DNA of 34,678 nucleotides from Ferruginibacter sp. (GTDB lineage Bacteria > Bacteroidota > Bacteroidia > Chitinophagales > Chitinophagaceae), in the NCBI RefSeq assembly GCF_028288465.1, contig NZ_JAQBNR010000065.1, positions 1 through 34,678 of the forward strand, given 5' to 3'. The translations under genes were made by a program, and so were the position numbers. This document shows, piece by piece, positions 11,901-18,245 of this stretch. Each line of letters opens with the position of its first letter. Position 1 is the first letter of the stretch. Under the pieces are notes generated by a model that made no database searches, had not been told where the DNA came from, and saw only the letters and a program-made list of their open reading frames with translations.

Positions 11901-13546
11901 CTACAATCAATGCGGCCTGGCAGGAAGGGGTAACCACTGGAAACCCAAACCCAGGTTATGGAACCGCTATAACGGGCGGTACCAGTGCAAACGGTTTTGA
12001 TCAGGGCGTTAATAATAACGCGGCCTTTAAGTATTATAATAACACTACCAATTCCTTTGTGGCGGTGCCGGGTACCTATGCGCCCATTACCAGTTACAAT
12101 GGCTATTTTTTATTTATCCGCGGCGATAGAAGCACTAATTTATCCCTTGGGGTTAATGCTGCACTTACCCCTACTATATTAAGGGTGAAGGGACAAGTGT
12201 TAACCGGCAATGTAGCGGTAAATGTAAATGCGCTCAACTACACACTGGCAGGAAATCCTTATCCCGCTGCAATCGATTTTCATACCTTAACCAAAAACAA
12301 TGTAAATGATAAATTCTATTTATGGGATCCCAAAATGGGCACAACCGGCGGATATGTTACGCTGATATGGAATGGAACAAACGGTTATGATGCAACAACT
12401 TCCGTTAGCCCGGCCAGCAGGTATATTCCCAGTGGTGAAGCTTTTTTTATTGAATCGCTGGATGGCGTTAACCCGGGCACAATAACGTTTAAAGAAACAG
12501 ATAAAAACGCCGGAGGCAGCGACCAGCTCTTCAGGCCTGTTTATGGCAACGAAAAAATACGGGTTAATTTATTGGGGGTAAACACAGATGGATCGGCCTC
12601 TTTTACGGACGGTGTATTGTCTACGTATAATGACAACAACAGCAATAATGTAGACAGGAACGATGCGGCCAAAATCCTTAACCAGAGCGAAAATCTCTGC
12701 ATAAACCGGAACAATAAAAACCTGGCCATAGAAAGAAGAAAAACAATTGATGGGAATGATACTACTTTTTTAAATCTCTACAGCCTAAAAAAACAAACCT
12801 ACATGCTTCAAATAACCGCTGAAGCTATGGAAAACAGTGGCTTGTATGCGGTGGTGAAAGATAACTATGCCGCAACTACCAACAATACAATGGTAAATAT
12901 GGGAGGTGTTACAAATGTTACCTTTACCGTCAACTCAGATCCGGCTTCATATGCCACCAACAGGTTTAGCATTGTATTTGCAAAACAGATAGCATTGCCT
13001 GTAACTTTCACCGGCGTTAAAGCCAGCCGGACACAAAAAAACATTCGGGTTGAATGGAATACCATCAACGAACTAAATACCAAAGGATATGAAGTACAAT
13101 CGTCTGCAACAGGATCCAATTTTATCACAGTGGCAGTTATAAACAAAAACCCATCTGGTTCTGCATATAACTGGCTTGATGAGAATGCTGAGCCGGGATG
13201 GCATTATTACCGCATCAGATTGTTGGAAATAGATGGGAATGAAAAATACAGCCCTGTTGTAAAAGTAAGTATTGATAACTCTGCAGCAGCCAGTAGTATC
13301 GTTGTAAACGGCAATAGCATCAGCAATAATAAAGTGGTGTTGCAATTTAATAATGTTCAAAAAGACAATTACCGCATGCAGTTGTTTAGCATGGATGGAA
13401 GGCTGCTGAAGCAGGTTGATATTAGCCATGACGGTGGCAATGGTACGCATGATTTTTTAACCGGTAACAATTTAGCTGCCGGAAAATACCAGGTTAATGT
13501 GACGGGAAATTCTGAAACTTTCTCTATTGGCTTGATTAAAAAATAA
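2909..13546 (+). CDS. Giant T9SS-secreted beta-solenoid repeat protein (3545 aa), adhesin-like
   Basis: The protein starts with a clear signal peptide (MRTATLLLLFLLIGASPLQA), which supports the ATG at 2909. Residues about 167-310 match the BNR-repeat-associated N-terminal domain (PF14873): GTADNQVIGIQVV, DISNASLYYTGTTNLF and GTYYFWLTYTI are visible. From about 318 onward there are 'GNWSNTSIW'-type modules (also near residues 980, 1819 and 2803), separated by long runs of Ser/Thr/Gly/Asn-rich beta-solenoid repeats. A PKD-like segment lies near 2724-2800. A conserved Bacteroidetes region follows at about 2980-3350 (REWRLLSAP, GYFLFIRGDR, LAGNPYPAAIDF). Next comes an FN3-like segment (about 3364-3455, IRVEWNTINELNTKGYEVQ) and a type A T9SS sorting domain in the last ~75 residues (RMQLFSMDGRLLKQVDI, NNLAAGKYQVNVTG). 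It is therefore expected to cross the outer membrane by T9SS and be anchored at the surface or released. No catalytic domain is seen; adhesion or matrix function is inference. The gene is monocistronic. Confidence 0.9.
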   Translation: MRTATLLLLFLLIGASPLQAKYRITKAANPNFCTTYPSGYSSISFALSETSLSGTQGFKAGQTNATFILGFSNAAFQFNPGIGTVTATGTDVTIVSYSITSTSITVTINTGSFNTELNTINFNNIEVKATSAATGYIKRTGGTFRIDNKATNPYNSSFADLTAGTPMAYSSASATQGVTSSVFSGTADNQVIGIQVVITGTCANLTATAFNLNTTGSTAPATDISNASLYYTGTTNLFSTATLFGSTSNPSGSYTITGSQSLSLGAGTYYFWLTYTIATTAVSGDVTDAQLVSSVISGSTFTTAFGNPAGSRTISTNNFYSIATGNWSNTSIWSRTSGGASCGCAPIGGNGFVYVNHAVTVDNNYTVDNVAVQNSGNLTNAAGKILTVNNTLSTSGTGLFSASAAWILNNLTTGGTGTSASSSALTLTGSLNVGTGSAYQMTGGAALTINGNVTVDGTLALATSNLTSSNAAGTLISGTGTITGSGIITLGVNKTIPTGSNLTVAPVINISNSVTVTNNGTVSMQNSITGGGVNAAWINAAGSVLNMGGSTAALMATGSLDASAVPNTVNYNGSGNQTIKIPSTAYYNLYLASSAAGVKSLASAIIVNNDIQLSSGAQLNVSANSITINGNWINNSTNATPFISTGTVSFNDVDTISGSAVTSFSTVAITTTGFLISNSSAGKVVVSGNWANDGDFDHNNGDIIFNGTSTVSGASVTDFNTVIVNSTKTLTLPASETDFDGDLTVNGTLNHNNGLIVFTGNGVVQNLNGATSALTCYQLELDNAAGSVLLSKPVTVNNLLTLTSGNLILGSNNLTLAATVPAVVGSPFSAANMIVASGTGAVIKNGTSAASASYTFPVGDNTGTPEYSPVTLTFTSGTYTSGSASVRVVNAKHPNNTSTINYISRYWPVATTGYTVTNAAVTVIYAEADVTGAEANLLMSEWTGSSPWVTFSSATLNTFTNTFTSPSLTTFGDFTAMDNSAQWTGNVSTDWATAGNWNTGTVPGSLTSVAIPSTATRMPSVTSSVSCNWLTINSGATVTNTNTGTLNIAGTFTNNGTYTDNGTTVFNGTAGQQTFTGVTAFNNLTVNNTSSLLSGGAVTVNNALLLTAGTLSANNFNLIVKGNWTNNVSATAFTAGTSTVSFSGTAAQIIGGIYSTTFNNLISSNTTGGVSLSVNTSISGDLTISSGTLDLAAFTANRTSSGGSLTVSNNATLKIGGTNTYPANYTTNTLVVASTVEYAGASQTVANQLYGNLKLSSSSGTAIKTFPGSALTVVGNLSSTLGTGSSVSFTAASDITVSGNVSIGASTTFNGSSFSCSIGGNWVNTGTFNGNTGTIIFTGAGAAVSGAGTQNFNNLTVAAVLISFSNSSITLTGNLATTGSGSFSQASGGTLLMTGAGTTISGTGISPDNLTISGSVSTVASLSITGNLSVSGSLTASTGTITMSGASKNILGAGILSFAVLSVTGTVTTDAGFSISSSLIVAGSLTASAGTATFTGTSTLSGTANLFNLTVNGTSLQLSANSVAGISGVLTITSGTLNVTSSTPNTVNFNGTGAQNINAITYNNLTLSNGNSKTAVAGITVNNDITIATGTTFIPGSYTHVIYNDWYNYGTFIAGSGTIQFSGSQNTNITGATTFNILTVNNTSPTTAVILQNNVAAATVNMTMGTILTGSNTLTITTTRTGNGIILGTIQRTHAFTTGVAYAFEGPDNSISFSSVSSVSSVTVSVAKGTISDFPFGGSISRVYNITVPAGTYNATLRLHYEDDELNGSNESSMGLWNYNGSAWAASGKTANSTTANYVEQSALTNITNRWTCSDNSNVVQWNGSVSTAWNTAANWTVLQGSASTPPSATDIVDLGTATFSNHPTISTAVTVKNIIFGSVQALTLSMAGGGSLISGDIHGSWAGSITHTINANNQTITVNGDLSLSDGASGHAINLAIGTGTVSVGGSLTESGGANITFSGAGNLNIAADYNYVNGTFTPGTGTVTYSGPANQAIGAVTYNNLTINKAAAIASVNNALTVGGNLSVTAGELDNLTTTTIAGNVTIASGAIMSNFNVLHVGGNWNNNGTYNGTGINVVFDGSGTQTISATTFNNLEFNKPVGSVAILTGDVTLKGNLVGTSGTLDIGSYFFNRDVTGGSATMANAATLIIAADNAPNKFANYYLSPGSTIIFNGTGTQHLLLPGLVYGNLIFRNSGSKILYTATSVTGDFTIESGATFNAGSNTITLNGNWTNSGIFISSTSTIVCTGAAKTVTGGTTFNHLTVSGSYTFLNNMTINGLLNITSTGSLSGGSSIAVTMNGDLINSGILYNLGSTTFTGNVLQTLSLINAVQTVAITVNFNGSVSPVLNSTSVPQYGFLNINNTGGVNPSVGWVVAYGLTVSSGGIFNGGPSSHTILGYVTNNGTITSNGTITFTPSSAVTVNLGSNFTSTGRVNFSGAGAMILAGTPVSFKNVTINNTNAAGITPSSDWLITNEMRVVSGSVLNAGNHSYTIGGNILNNGTINSSTSAFTMNGVAAQDIYSGSAFNNLSINNTGGFVTLSSNVAVNGALNFIAGNIQTGTNTLTQSSTGTLTNAAQNTGWVNGKLQKYMPTGATSKTFEIGDASNYTPALLAFSTITTAGNLTASTTGAEHPNISTSNINAAKSVNRYFTLTNSGITFTNYTATLNFTAADVDAGASTTLFDIAAYNGTSWSWPSATVRNATSIQATAVTSFGDFAIGQICNRSTTISYTASPYCTNAGTASVTLTGTSGGIFSADTNLSINAATGAIDLITSTPGTYTVTYTIAAAGDCSQFVTTASVTVDTANTWSGAVSNDWNNTGNWSCGGIPASSADVTIPSGLSVYPVITGTIPVHDINISAGATLTVNGGILQIGGSINNAGTFDVSAGTVQMKGTVAQTIPAGSFAGNNILNLIIGNNVTLAGQQNVTGALSFSTSNATLTTGGYLTLKSTASGTARLSDITNGGTISGNSIAGNVTIERYISAGREWRLLSAPVCTCTAPTINAAWQEGVTTGNPNPGYGTAITGGTSANGFDQGVNNNAAFKYYNNTTNSFVAVPGTYAPITSYNGYFLFIRGDRSTNLSLGVNAALTPTILRVKGQVLTGNVAVNVNALNYTLAGNPYPAAIDFHTLTKNNVNDKFYLWDPKMGTTGGYVTLIWNGTNGYDATTSVSPASRYIPSGEAFFIESLDGVNPGTITFKETDKNAGGSDQLFRPVYGNEKIRVNLLGVNTDGSASFTDGVLSTYNDNNSNNVDRNDAAKILNQSENLCINRNNKNLAIERRKTIDGNDTTFLNLYSLKKQTYMLQITAEAMENSGLYAVVKDNYAATTNNTMVNMGGVTNVTFTVNSDPASYATNRFSIVFAKQIALPVTFTGVKASRTQKNIRVEWNTINELNTKGYEVQSSATGSNFITVAVINKNPSGSAYNWLDENAEPGWHYYRIRLLEIDGNEKYSPVVKVSIDNSAAASSIVVNGNSISNNKVVLQFNNVQKDNYRMQLFSMDGRLLKQVDISHDGGNGTHDFLTGNNLAAGKYQVNVTGNSETFSIGLIKK
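4610..11650 (+). repeat. Degenerate protein-level repeats inside the giant surface protein
   Basis: A recurring unit reads roughly F-x-G-x-x-x-Q-x-I-x-G-x-x-x-F-N-N-L-x-I-N-N, followed by V-x-V-N-x-x-L-x-L-x-S-G-x-L and then a G-N-W-x-N-N-G turn. I count about 21 recognisable copies of the FNNL-type strand, for example VFNGTAGQQTFTGVTAFNNL, NFNGTGAQNINAITYNNL and VFDGSGTQTISATTFNNL. Spacing varies and DNA identity between units is low, so these are old, diverged repeats and not recent tandem duplications. The pattern fits a stacked right-handed beta-helix or solenoid stalk. Confidence 0.75.
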
Positions 13547-14080
13547 TATTCATTTTAAGAAATTAAAACGACACAAAAATTCAGCATTTCCTATCATGGA
13601 TAATTTATCTTTTATTTTGAATTCCGGTGTGATTACATAAGACAACTGGAGAATGTTTCACCTGAAAGTCTGCAGTGAACCATTCAATTGAAGTGTAATA
13701 GAAAATTGTCAAATATCAGAACAGAAAAGGAGGATAATTTTGAGATACGTAGAAAATCGTTTGAAATATTTTAAAATTATTACGTCGCTTTTAGCAGTTG
13801 TCGCATAACTTTATCTTGTTCAAAATCACCCATGGAAAACGGATGTTTATTATCAAACTAATCGATCCCCACGATACTACAGCCCATCCAACGGATTGCG
13901 GATAAATGAAAATTATGAATATACATGGTTGAAAGGATCCAAAGTTTGCAGGGATAAATTTATGGAGGAAAGCCTGATCTTAATTTAACATGGCTGGCAT
14001 AAAAAGTAAACGTTCTTTAATGAAACATTTAGCCTTGTGGCGTAATGCATGCCTGTTGTATTTTCAAACCTTTTCAAAAA
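13547..14080. other. Intergenic interval, no gene recognised
   Basis: This stretch follows the stop of the giant gene and holds no ORF with recognisable motifs on either strand. It may include left-flank debris of the IS481-type element that begins at about 14081. No convincing terminator hairpin with a T run was found directly after 13546. Confidence 0.4.
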
Positions 14081-14414
14081 TGCCGGTACCTGCAGATTGA
14101 AGTCATTGATCACAGCAAAACAAAGGTCGGCATGTACGGAGTAATGTCATTTGCGACCGTCTTCACCGAACTATGCAGGAGGAATTTTACGCCGTTGCTT
14201 TCAGGAAAAAACTGTACGATACCCTGGAAAATTTCAACAGGATCTTGATCAATGGATAATGTTTTACAATCATCAGAGGCCCCATAGCGGGATCTTTAAA
14301 CTTGACATGTTTCTTCAAAAGATGAATAATTTCCTGGATATCAAAACGGGTAAACAGGCATTGGCTTTTACCAAAGGCAGTAATCAAATTGCAGCCGGCA
14401 GCAGTCGTCTTTGA
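14081..14414 (+). pseudogene. IS481-family (DDE, rve) transposase remnant, C-terminal part
   Basis: Three frames must be joined to recover the protein. CRYLQIEVIDHSKTKVG comes from 14081 on. ICDRLHRTMQEEFYAVAFRK and KLYDTLENF come from about 14148-14238, and QQDLDQWIMFYNHQRPHSG follows. The second and third pieces are the conserved block around the catalytic Glu of IS481/IS3-like DDE integrases (ER.HrTiqeEFY.vafRkk) and the downstream LD.W..fYN.qRpHsG motif. At least two frameshifts separate the pieces and the N-terminal half is absent, so the gene is dead. The element sits against the broken esterase on the other strand, so it may have landed in that gene. No terminal inverted repeats could be defined by eye. 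Confidence 0.75.
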
Positions 14415-14429
14415 TCTTTTAACTCCCGC

Positions 14430-14830
14430 AATATTAGGCATCAGTTCCTTTTCGATAAAGGAAACAAACTACTCACCACCTCCCGAAGTTTCGAAGATGC
14501 GCTGTCCACAAAGGGCGGGTCAGCAATTACACGAGTTGGTGTCAGGTCTCTTGTTCTATCCGTATTTGGAACACCAACTATAATCATTTCCGGGCAAATA
14601 GTATTACCGTTTATCTAACTAAGGTGTTGAATCATACCTACTACTGAATAAAAATGGACATCACCATCTAATAAATATAATACAGGGTATCGCTGTTTAG
14701 AATCCGCCTGCCCACTGTTTGGCAGATATCTCCAAATTTTTCGTTGTTCATTCAGAATTTTTGATTGGATGCTGTCAATAGTTCCGACTGTCACTTTATT
14801 ATCCTGCTGAGCAAATGCACTTTGGTTCAA
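14430..14830 (-). pseudogene. Broken esterase (alpha/beta hydrolase, PF00756-like), N-terminal half only
   Basis: The minus strand from 14830 encodes NQSAFAQQD (the end of a signal peptide), then VGTIDSIQSKILNEQRKIW and RYPVLYLLDGDVHFYSVVGM. This is typical of Bacteroidetes putative esterases related to IroE/enterochelin esterase. An in-frame TAG at 14615-14617 interrupts it, after which the same frame continues with NGNTICPEMIIVGVPNTDRT and RDLTPTR, as expected for the family. A frameshift near 14480 leads to TSGGGE, a second TAG (14469-14471), and FVSFIEKELMPNI. Homology ends there, before the GHSFGG nucleophile motif, close to the IS481-type remnant. The signal peptide is also interrupted by a TAA just upstream of 14830. 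The gene therefore carries three stops, one frameshift and a missing catalytic half. Confidence 0.75.
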
Positions 14831-14873
14831 TTATAATTTGCATAGAATTTTATTAAATTTGTAGAAGGATACT

Positions 14874-16472
14874 TTATGCATTGATGTTCTCAATCGGGAA
14901 ACTGATATAAAAAGTTGACCCACTTCCGACTTCGCTTTCGGCCCAAATGTTACCGAGGTGCAAATCCATTATTTCTTTACAGATAAATAATCCGAGGCCC
15001 ATCCCATCCACCTTTCCGCTTGTTTTTGAAACACGGTAAAATTGGTCAAAAATCCTGTCGAGGTGTTCCTGGGAAATTCCTACTCCTTTGTCAGTCACCG
15101 AAACCTGAATTTGATCACCCATAATTATTGCGTTCACATCTACGGGATCATTTGGTGATGAATACTTCATAGCGTTAGAAAGCAAGTTTACAAGCACTTG
15201 TATTATTTTATTACCATCAATTGTTATTGCTATATCGTCTAGGGGAACCTGCAGCCTTATTTCATGTTCTTTTACCGTAATACTTTCAATACTGTCTTTT
15301 AAAATTTTGTGAAGGCTGCATTTCTCCAACTTAAAATTAAGCTTGCCTGCACGGATTTTTGAAATATCTAATAATTCCGTTATCATCTTATCGAGCCGTT
15401 TCACCTGCTTTCGCATCTTAGGTACTAAATCCTCTAAAAGCCCGGGTTGCATTTCAGCTATTTCAAGATAGCCGCTAAGGGTTGTCAAGGGTGTTTTTAA
15501 TTCATGGCTGGCTATTCCGATAAACTCATCTTTTTTAGAACTGAGAATCTGAATATCCTCATATAGCTTGGAATTATCAAGAGCAATGGCTGCCTGAGCA
15601 GCAATAGCACTCACAATTCTTTCATGCTCCTCTTTAAAAACAGCTTCTTTGTGATGGCCTAAAAACAATCCACCAATACCTATACCTTTGGGAGAATGCA
15701 CGGGCACAGCTAAATAACTCACTACGGGAAGGTGCCCCTGTGGCACACCTTTATGTGGTGCATTTTTACCGTAACGGGGGTCTTTTGTAATATTATCTGA
15801 ACGGAGTATCCCCTCTCCGGAAAAGGTTTTATTGAAAATCTGGGTGTTCCTGGGCATGCCGAACTTCTCAAATGCTTCTCGTGGCGCTCCCGATAACGTA
15901 TAGAGCATAAGCGTTTCACCCCTTGCATCCGTTTTATTTGAAAAAAATGCCCCAAATGCTGCACCTGTAGTTTCAACAGCAGCATCTGTCACCAGTTGCA
16001 AAATACCTTCATATTCTAACTTGGAAGAAATTTTTTTTGCGACTTCATTTACTACCTCAAGGCTCCGTGCATATCGGTTAATAACCTCTTCGTTTTTCTT
16101 TTCCCTAGTGATATCCCTTGCAATTTTAGATGCACCGATAATATTACCCTCTGAATCTGTAATGGGGGAAATCGTCAACGAAATCGGAATTAATGTCCCA
16201 TCCTTTTTTACTCTTTCTGTCCGGTAGTGCTCAATTCTTTTTCCCTGTTTTAAACTATTTATAATCATTTCCTCTTCACTCCTCAACTGTTCAGGTATAA
16301 TTAAAAACACATGTTTACCAACAGCTTCTGTTGCTGTATAACCAAACAACTTTTCTGCACCCTTATTCCAGGTGACTATGATACTATTGAGATTTTTGCT
16401 GATAATGGCATCGTCTGAAGAGTTAATAATAGCCGCAAGCCTTGCTTCATGCTCTCCTTGTTCTTTAATCAT
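14874..16472 (-). CDS. Cytosolic PAS-GAF sensor histidine kinase (532 aa)
   Basis: Domains in order: a PAS domain at about 10-125 (SSDDAIISKNLNSIIVTWN, GAEKLFGYT, then the PAC part GASKIARDIT); a GAF domain at about 145-300; a HisKA dimerisation helix with the H-box ASHELKTPLT (phospho-acceptor His323); and a HATPase domain with N-box LSNAMKYS (Asn433), G1 DKGVGIS (461-467) and G2 GMGLGLF (490-496). No membrane segment or signal peptide is visible, so it is probably cytoplasmic and reads a ligand, redox or light-type cue through PAS/GAF. It is divergent from a single-domain response regulator starting 109 bp away, a plausible partner. The first Met (MIKEQGEHE) lies directly before PAS and fits the start. 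Confidence 0.9.
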   Translation of the reverse strand: MIKEQGEHEARLAAIINSSDDAIISKNLNSIIVTWNKGAEKLFGYTATEAVGKHVFLIIPEQLRSEEEMIINSLKQGKRIEHYRTERVKKDGTLIPISLTISPITDSEGNIIGASKIARDITREKKNEEVINRYARSLEVVNEVAKKISSKLEYEGILQLVTDAAVETTGAAFGAFFSNKTDARGETLMLYTLSGAPREAFEKFGMPRNTQIFNKTFSGEGILRSDNITKDPRYGKNAPHKGVPQGHLPVVSYLAVPVHSPKGIGIGGLFLGHHKEAVFKEEHERIVSAIAAQAAIALDNSKLYEDIQILSSKKDEFIGIASHELKTPLTTLSGYLEIAEMQPGLLEDLVPKMRKQVKRLDKMITELLDISKIRAGKLNFKLEKCSLHKILKDSIESITVKEHEIRLQVPLDDIAITIDGNKIIQVLVNLLSNAMKYSSPNDPVDVNAIIMGDQIQVSVTDKGVGISQEHLDRIFDQFYRVSKTSGKVDGMGLGLFICKEIMDLHLGNIWAESEVGSGSTFYISFPIENINA

Positions 16473-16581
16473 TCAGTGAAATTAGTAAATCGTTTATTCT
16501 TTTAGCAGCTTTCTAAAAAATTTTAAACAAAAAACATAGTGTTGGCTGAAGTTTTGAATCTGAATACTTAAAATTCTACTA

Positions 16582-16938
16582 ATGCCACATGTATTAATCA
16601 TGGATGATGAAACAGATTTACTGGAGATGGTTGGTTTCGGGTTAACCATGCATGGTTTTACAACTATGTGTGTCTCGGAGCGTGCAGATTTTTTTTCTGA
16701 GTTGGCGACAAGGCCGCCTGACGTCATTTTAATCGATATTTATTTAGGTACGGCAGACGGGAGGGAAATTTGTAAACAAATTAAAGAGAGTAAAGATTTT
16801 TCCCATATTTCTGTGATACTTTATTCTGCCGGGAATATTCCTGATGAATCAATTATGCAGTCGGGGGCGGGTGGATTTGTCTCAAAACCTTTTGGCGTGC
16901 AGGAACTGGCTGAAAAGCTTTTAAGTTTATGTAAGTAG
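16582..16938 (+). CDS. Single-domain response regulator (receiver only, 118 aa)
   Basis: The whole protein is one CheY-like receiver. The acidic pair is Asp8-Asp9 (VLIMDDE), the phospho-acceptor is Asp52 (VILIDIYLG), the switch residue is Ser82 (ILYSAG) and the conserved Lys is Lys102 (VSKPFG). No output domain is present, so it must work by protein contacts or as a phosphorelay intermediate. It is divergently arranged with the PAS-GAF kinase; the 109-bp gap probably holds both promoters. Pairing with that kinase is inferred from adjacency. Confidence 0.88.
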   Translation: MPHVLIMDDETDLLEMVGFGLTMHGFTTMCVSERADFFSELATRPPDVILIDIYLGTADGREICKQIKESKDFSHISVILYSAGNIPDESIMQSGAGGFVSKPFGVQELAEKLLSLCK

Positions 16939-17375
16939 ACGGTAAGTTTTTATAATTTCAAAAACCGGTTTCTATTATGAGCAAGGAAAATTGCTTTAAG
17001 TAGAAAAAGTGCCGGGGAGTGTAACAACAACAGACTCCACGTTCACCTATTAAGTACCTAATTCGTACACATAAATCAAATACTTAAAAGGAAAAGACGG
17101 ACAGCCTGTAAGCTTGCAAAACCTGAGAGGAAGTTTTATAACTAATAATATGCTTTCCCGATCAATCAAATTGGAACACACCGGCGACGATAAAGCCTTT
17201 AGCTATTTGGGTACTCATGGAATGGTTTCACACTTTAGCGCCTTCGGTCAAATTAAATCAATAGAATTACATACTAGATTTCAAAACTTGAAACCTGTCG
17301 CTAACTCCTGGTTTTGTACAAGTTTTCTATGGCTAAAACAAATCTAATCTTTCCTTCATCACGGGTAATTTATGC
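16939..17375. other. Intergenic interval, no gene recognised
   Basis: An open frame at 17114-17347 (77 codons, plus) has no recognisable motif and sits directly beside transposase debris. I read the interval as non-coding or decayed sequence. Confidence 0.35.
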
Positions 17376-17594
17376 TCATTTAGTTGCATAGTTTTCCTCA
17401 AACATGCGTTCATCTCTTATTACTGCAAAGACACGATAAATAAGCTGATTTCGGACTGCGTTGATCATGCTCATTTTGTTTTTTCCTTATTTCACTTTTG
17501 GTTCAAAATATGTTTTCATTTCCGGGTCGTTTTGTAAGGCTGTCATGGCGTACAGATGTAGGAGTTTTTACAGCTTTTTATTGGCATACATCCG
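17376..17594 (-). pseudogene. IS110-family transposase remnant, C-terminal tail
   Basis: In one minus-strand frame the sequence reads RMYANKKL, stop, KLLHLYAMTALQNDPEMKTYF, stop (TAA), GKNKMSMINAVRNQLIYRVF, AVIRDERMFEENYATK and a TGA at 17376-17378. The block 'KLK.LLH..AMTA.Q.DPEMK.Y...KV.EGKNKM..INAVRNKL..RVFA' is the hallmark C-terminus of IS110/IS1328-type (DEDD, Transposase_20) transposases common in Bacteroidetes. Two in-frame stops and the lack of the N-terminal catalytic domain show it is dead. It abuts the AraC-family remnant just upstream on the same strand. Confidence 0.72.
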
Positions 17595-17599
17595 CTACT

Positions 17600-17926
17600 T
17601 TTAACTTTTTTCTTTTAATAAAAAATAAGCAGTATCCAGACGTTTTTTCAATAACCATTTGGCTGGTGATTCCTGGTATACTTTCAAAATCTCTTTTAAA
17701 TCGCGATAAACTGCGACTTCTGAGATAGCCAAATTTCGACAAAGGAGGATTAACTGAAAGTTCTGTTCCATAAATGCCGCAAGATCTGTTTTGTGCGGTT
17801 CTGCAAAGTCAAACAACACATCAAATAGTCCGGCTGTACTTTAAACAGTATAATCGGGGCTTCCTTCAGTTTAAGTTGTATTAAACGGATCATCAGCGGA
17901 AGGCTGCAAATAACTATTTCAAATAA
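17600..17926 (-). pseudogene. AraC-family transcriptional regulator remnant
   Basis: Several frames together recover the middle of a Bacteroidetes AraC regulator. LPLMIRLIQLKLKEAPIILF is the linker helix before the DNA-binding domain. VLFDFAEPHKTDLAAFMEQN opens the DNA-binding domain. RSLSRFKRDFE is the first helix-turn-helix recognition part, readable only in a shifted frame, and SPAKWLLKKRLDTAYFLLKE is the inter-HTH helix. At least two frameshifts are needed. The second helix-turn-helix (usually V..VGF.N.SHFSR.FK..FG) is missing; IS110 sequence begins where it should be. The gene therefore looks broken at that point and cannot bind DNA normally. Its former targets cannot be inferred. Confidence 0.7.
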
Positions 17927-18245
17927 TAAATTATTCGTTACCTGTTTATGTGAAACAACTCAGTTACCACTTTGGGCAATATATTATAGAACCCGTAAAA
18001 TATATTAGCAGGTTTTCTGTAAAAAAAATATACAACGGTAATAATTTTATTTCTGCGTTATTATACAATCCTGTTAAAATGTAATAATCTTTCTATAGAC
18101 GATAAACATATAATACTAACATTATCATTTTTTTATAAATCAATTTGCAATGTATAAATTCACTTTCAGCTCTTGTCGTACCCTTTAATAAATTCATACG
18201 AAAAAGTATGCGAGGTAAGCGCAGGATGATAAATGAGCAGACCAG
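17927..18245. other. AT-rich upstream region of the YfiR-receptor-kinase cluster
   Basis: About 320 bases of AT-rich sequence with no gene. It should hold the promoter for the cluster starting at 18246. No exact Bacteroidetes TAnnTTTG / TTG promoter could be fixed by eye. Its left edge may include further decayed N-terminal AraC sequence on the minus strand. Confidence 0.4.

Noticed and set aside
14187..14441. Minus-strand 84-codon ORF inside the transposase remnant
   Set aside because: It is the antisense of the IS481-type frame, except for a few codons that carry the esterase end (KELMPNI appears just beyond it in the same frame). No independent gene is supported.
17114..17347. 77-codon plus-strand ORF as a small gene
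   Set aside because: No motif, no ribosome site, and it lies beside transposase debris; no support beyond being open.
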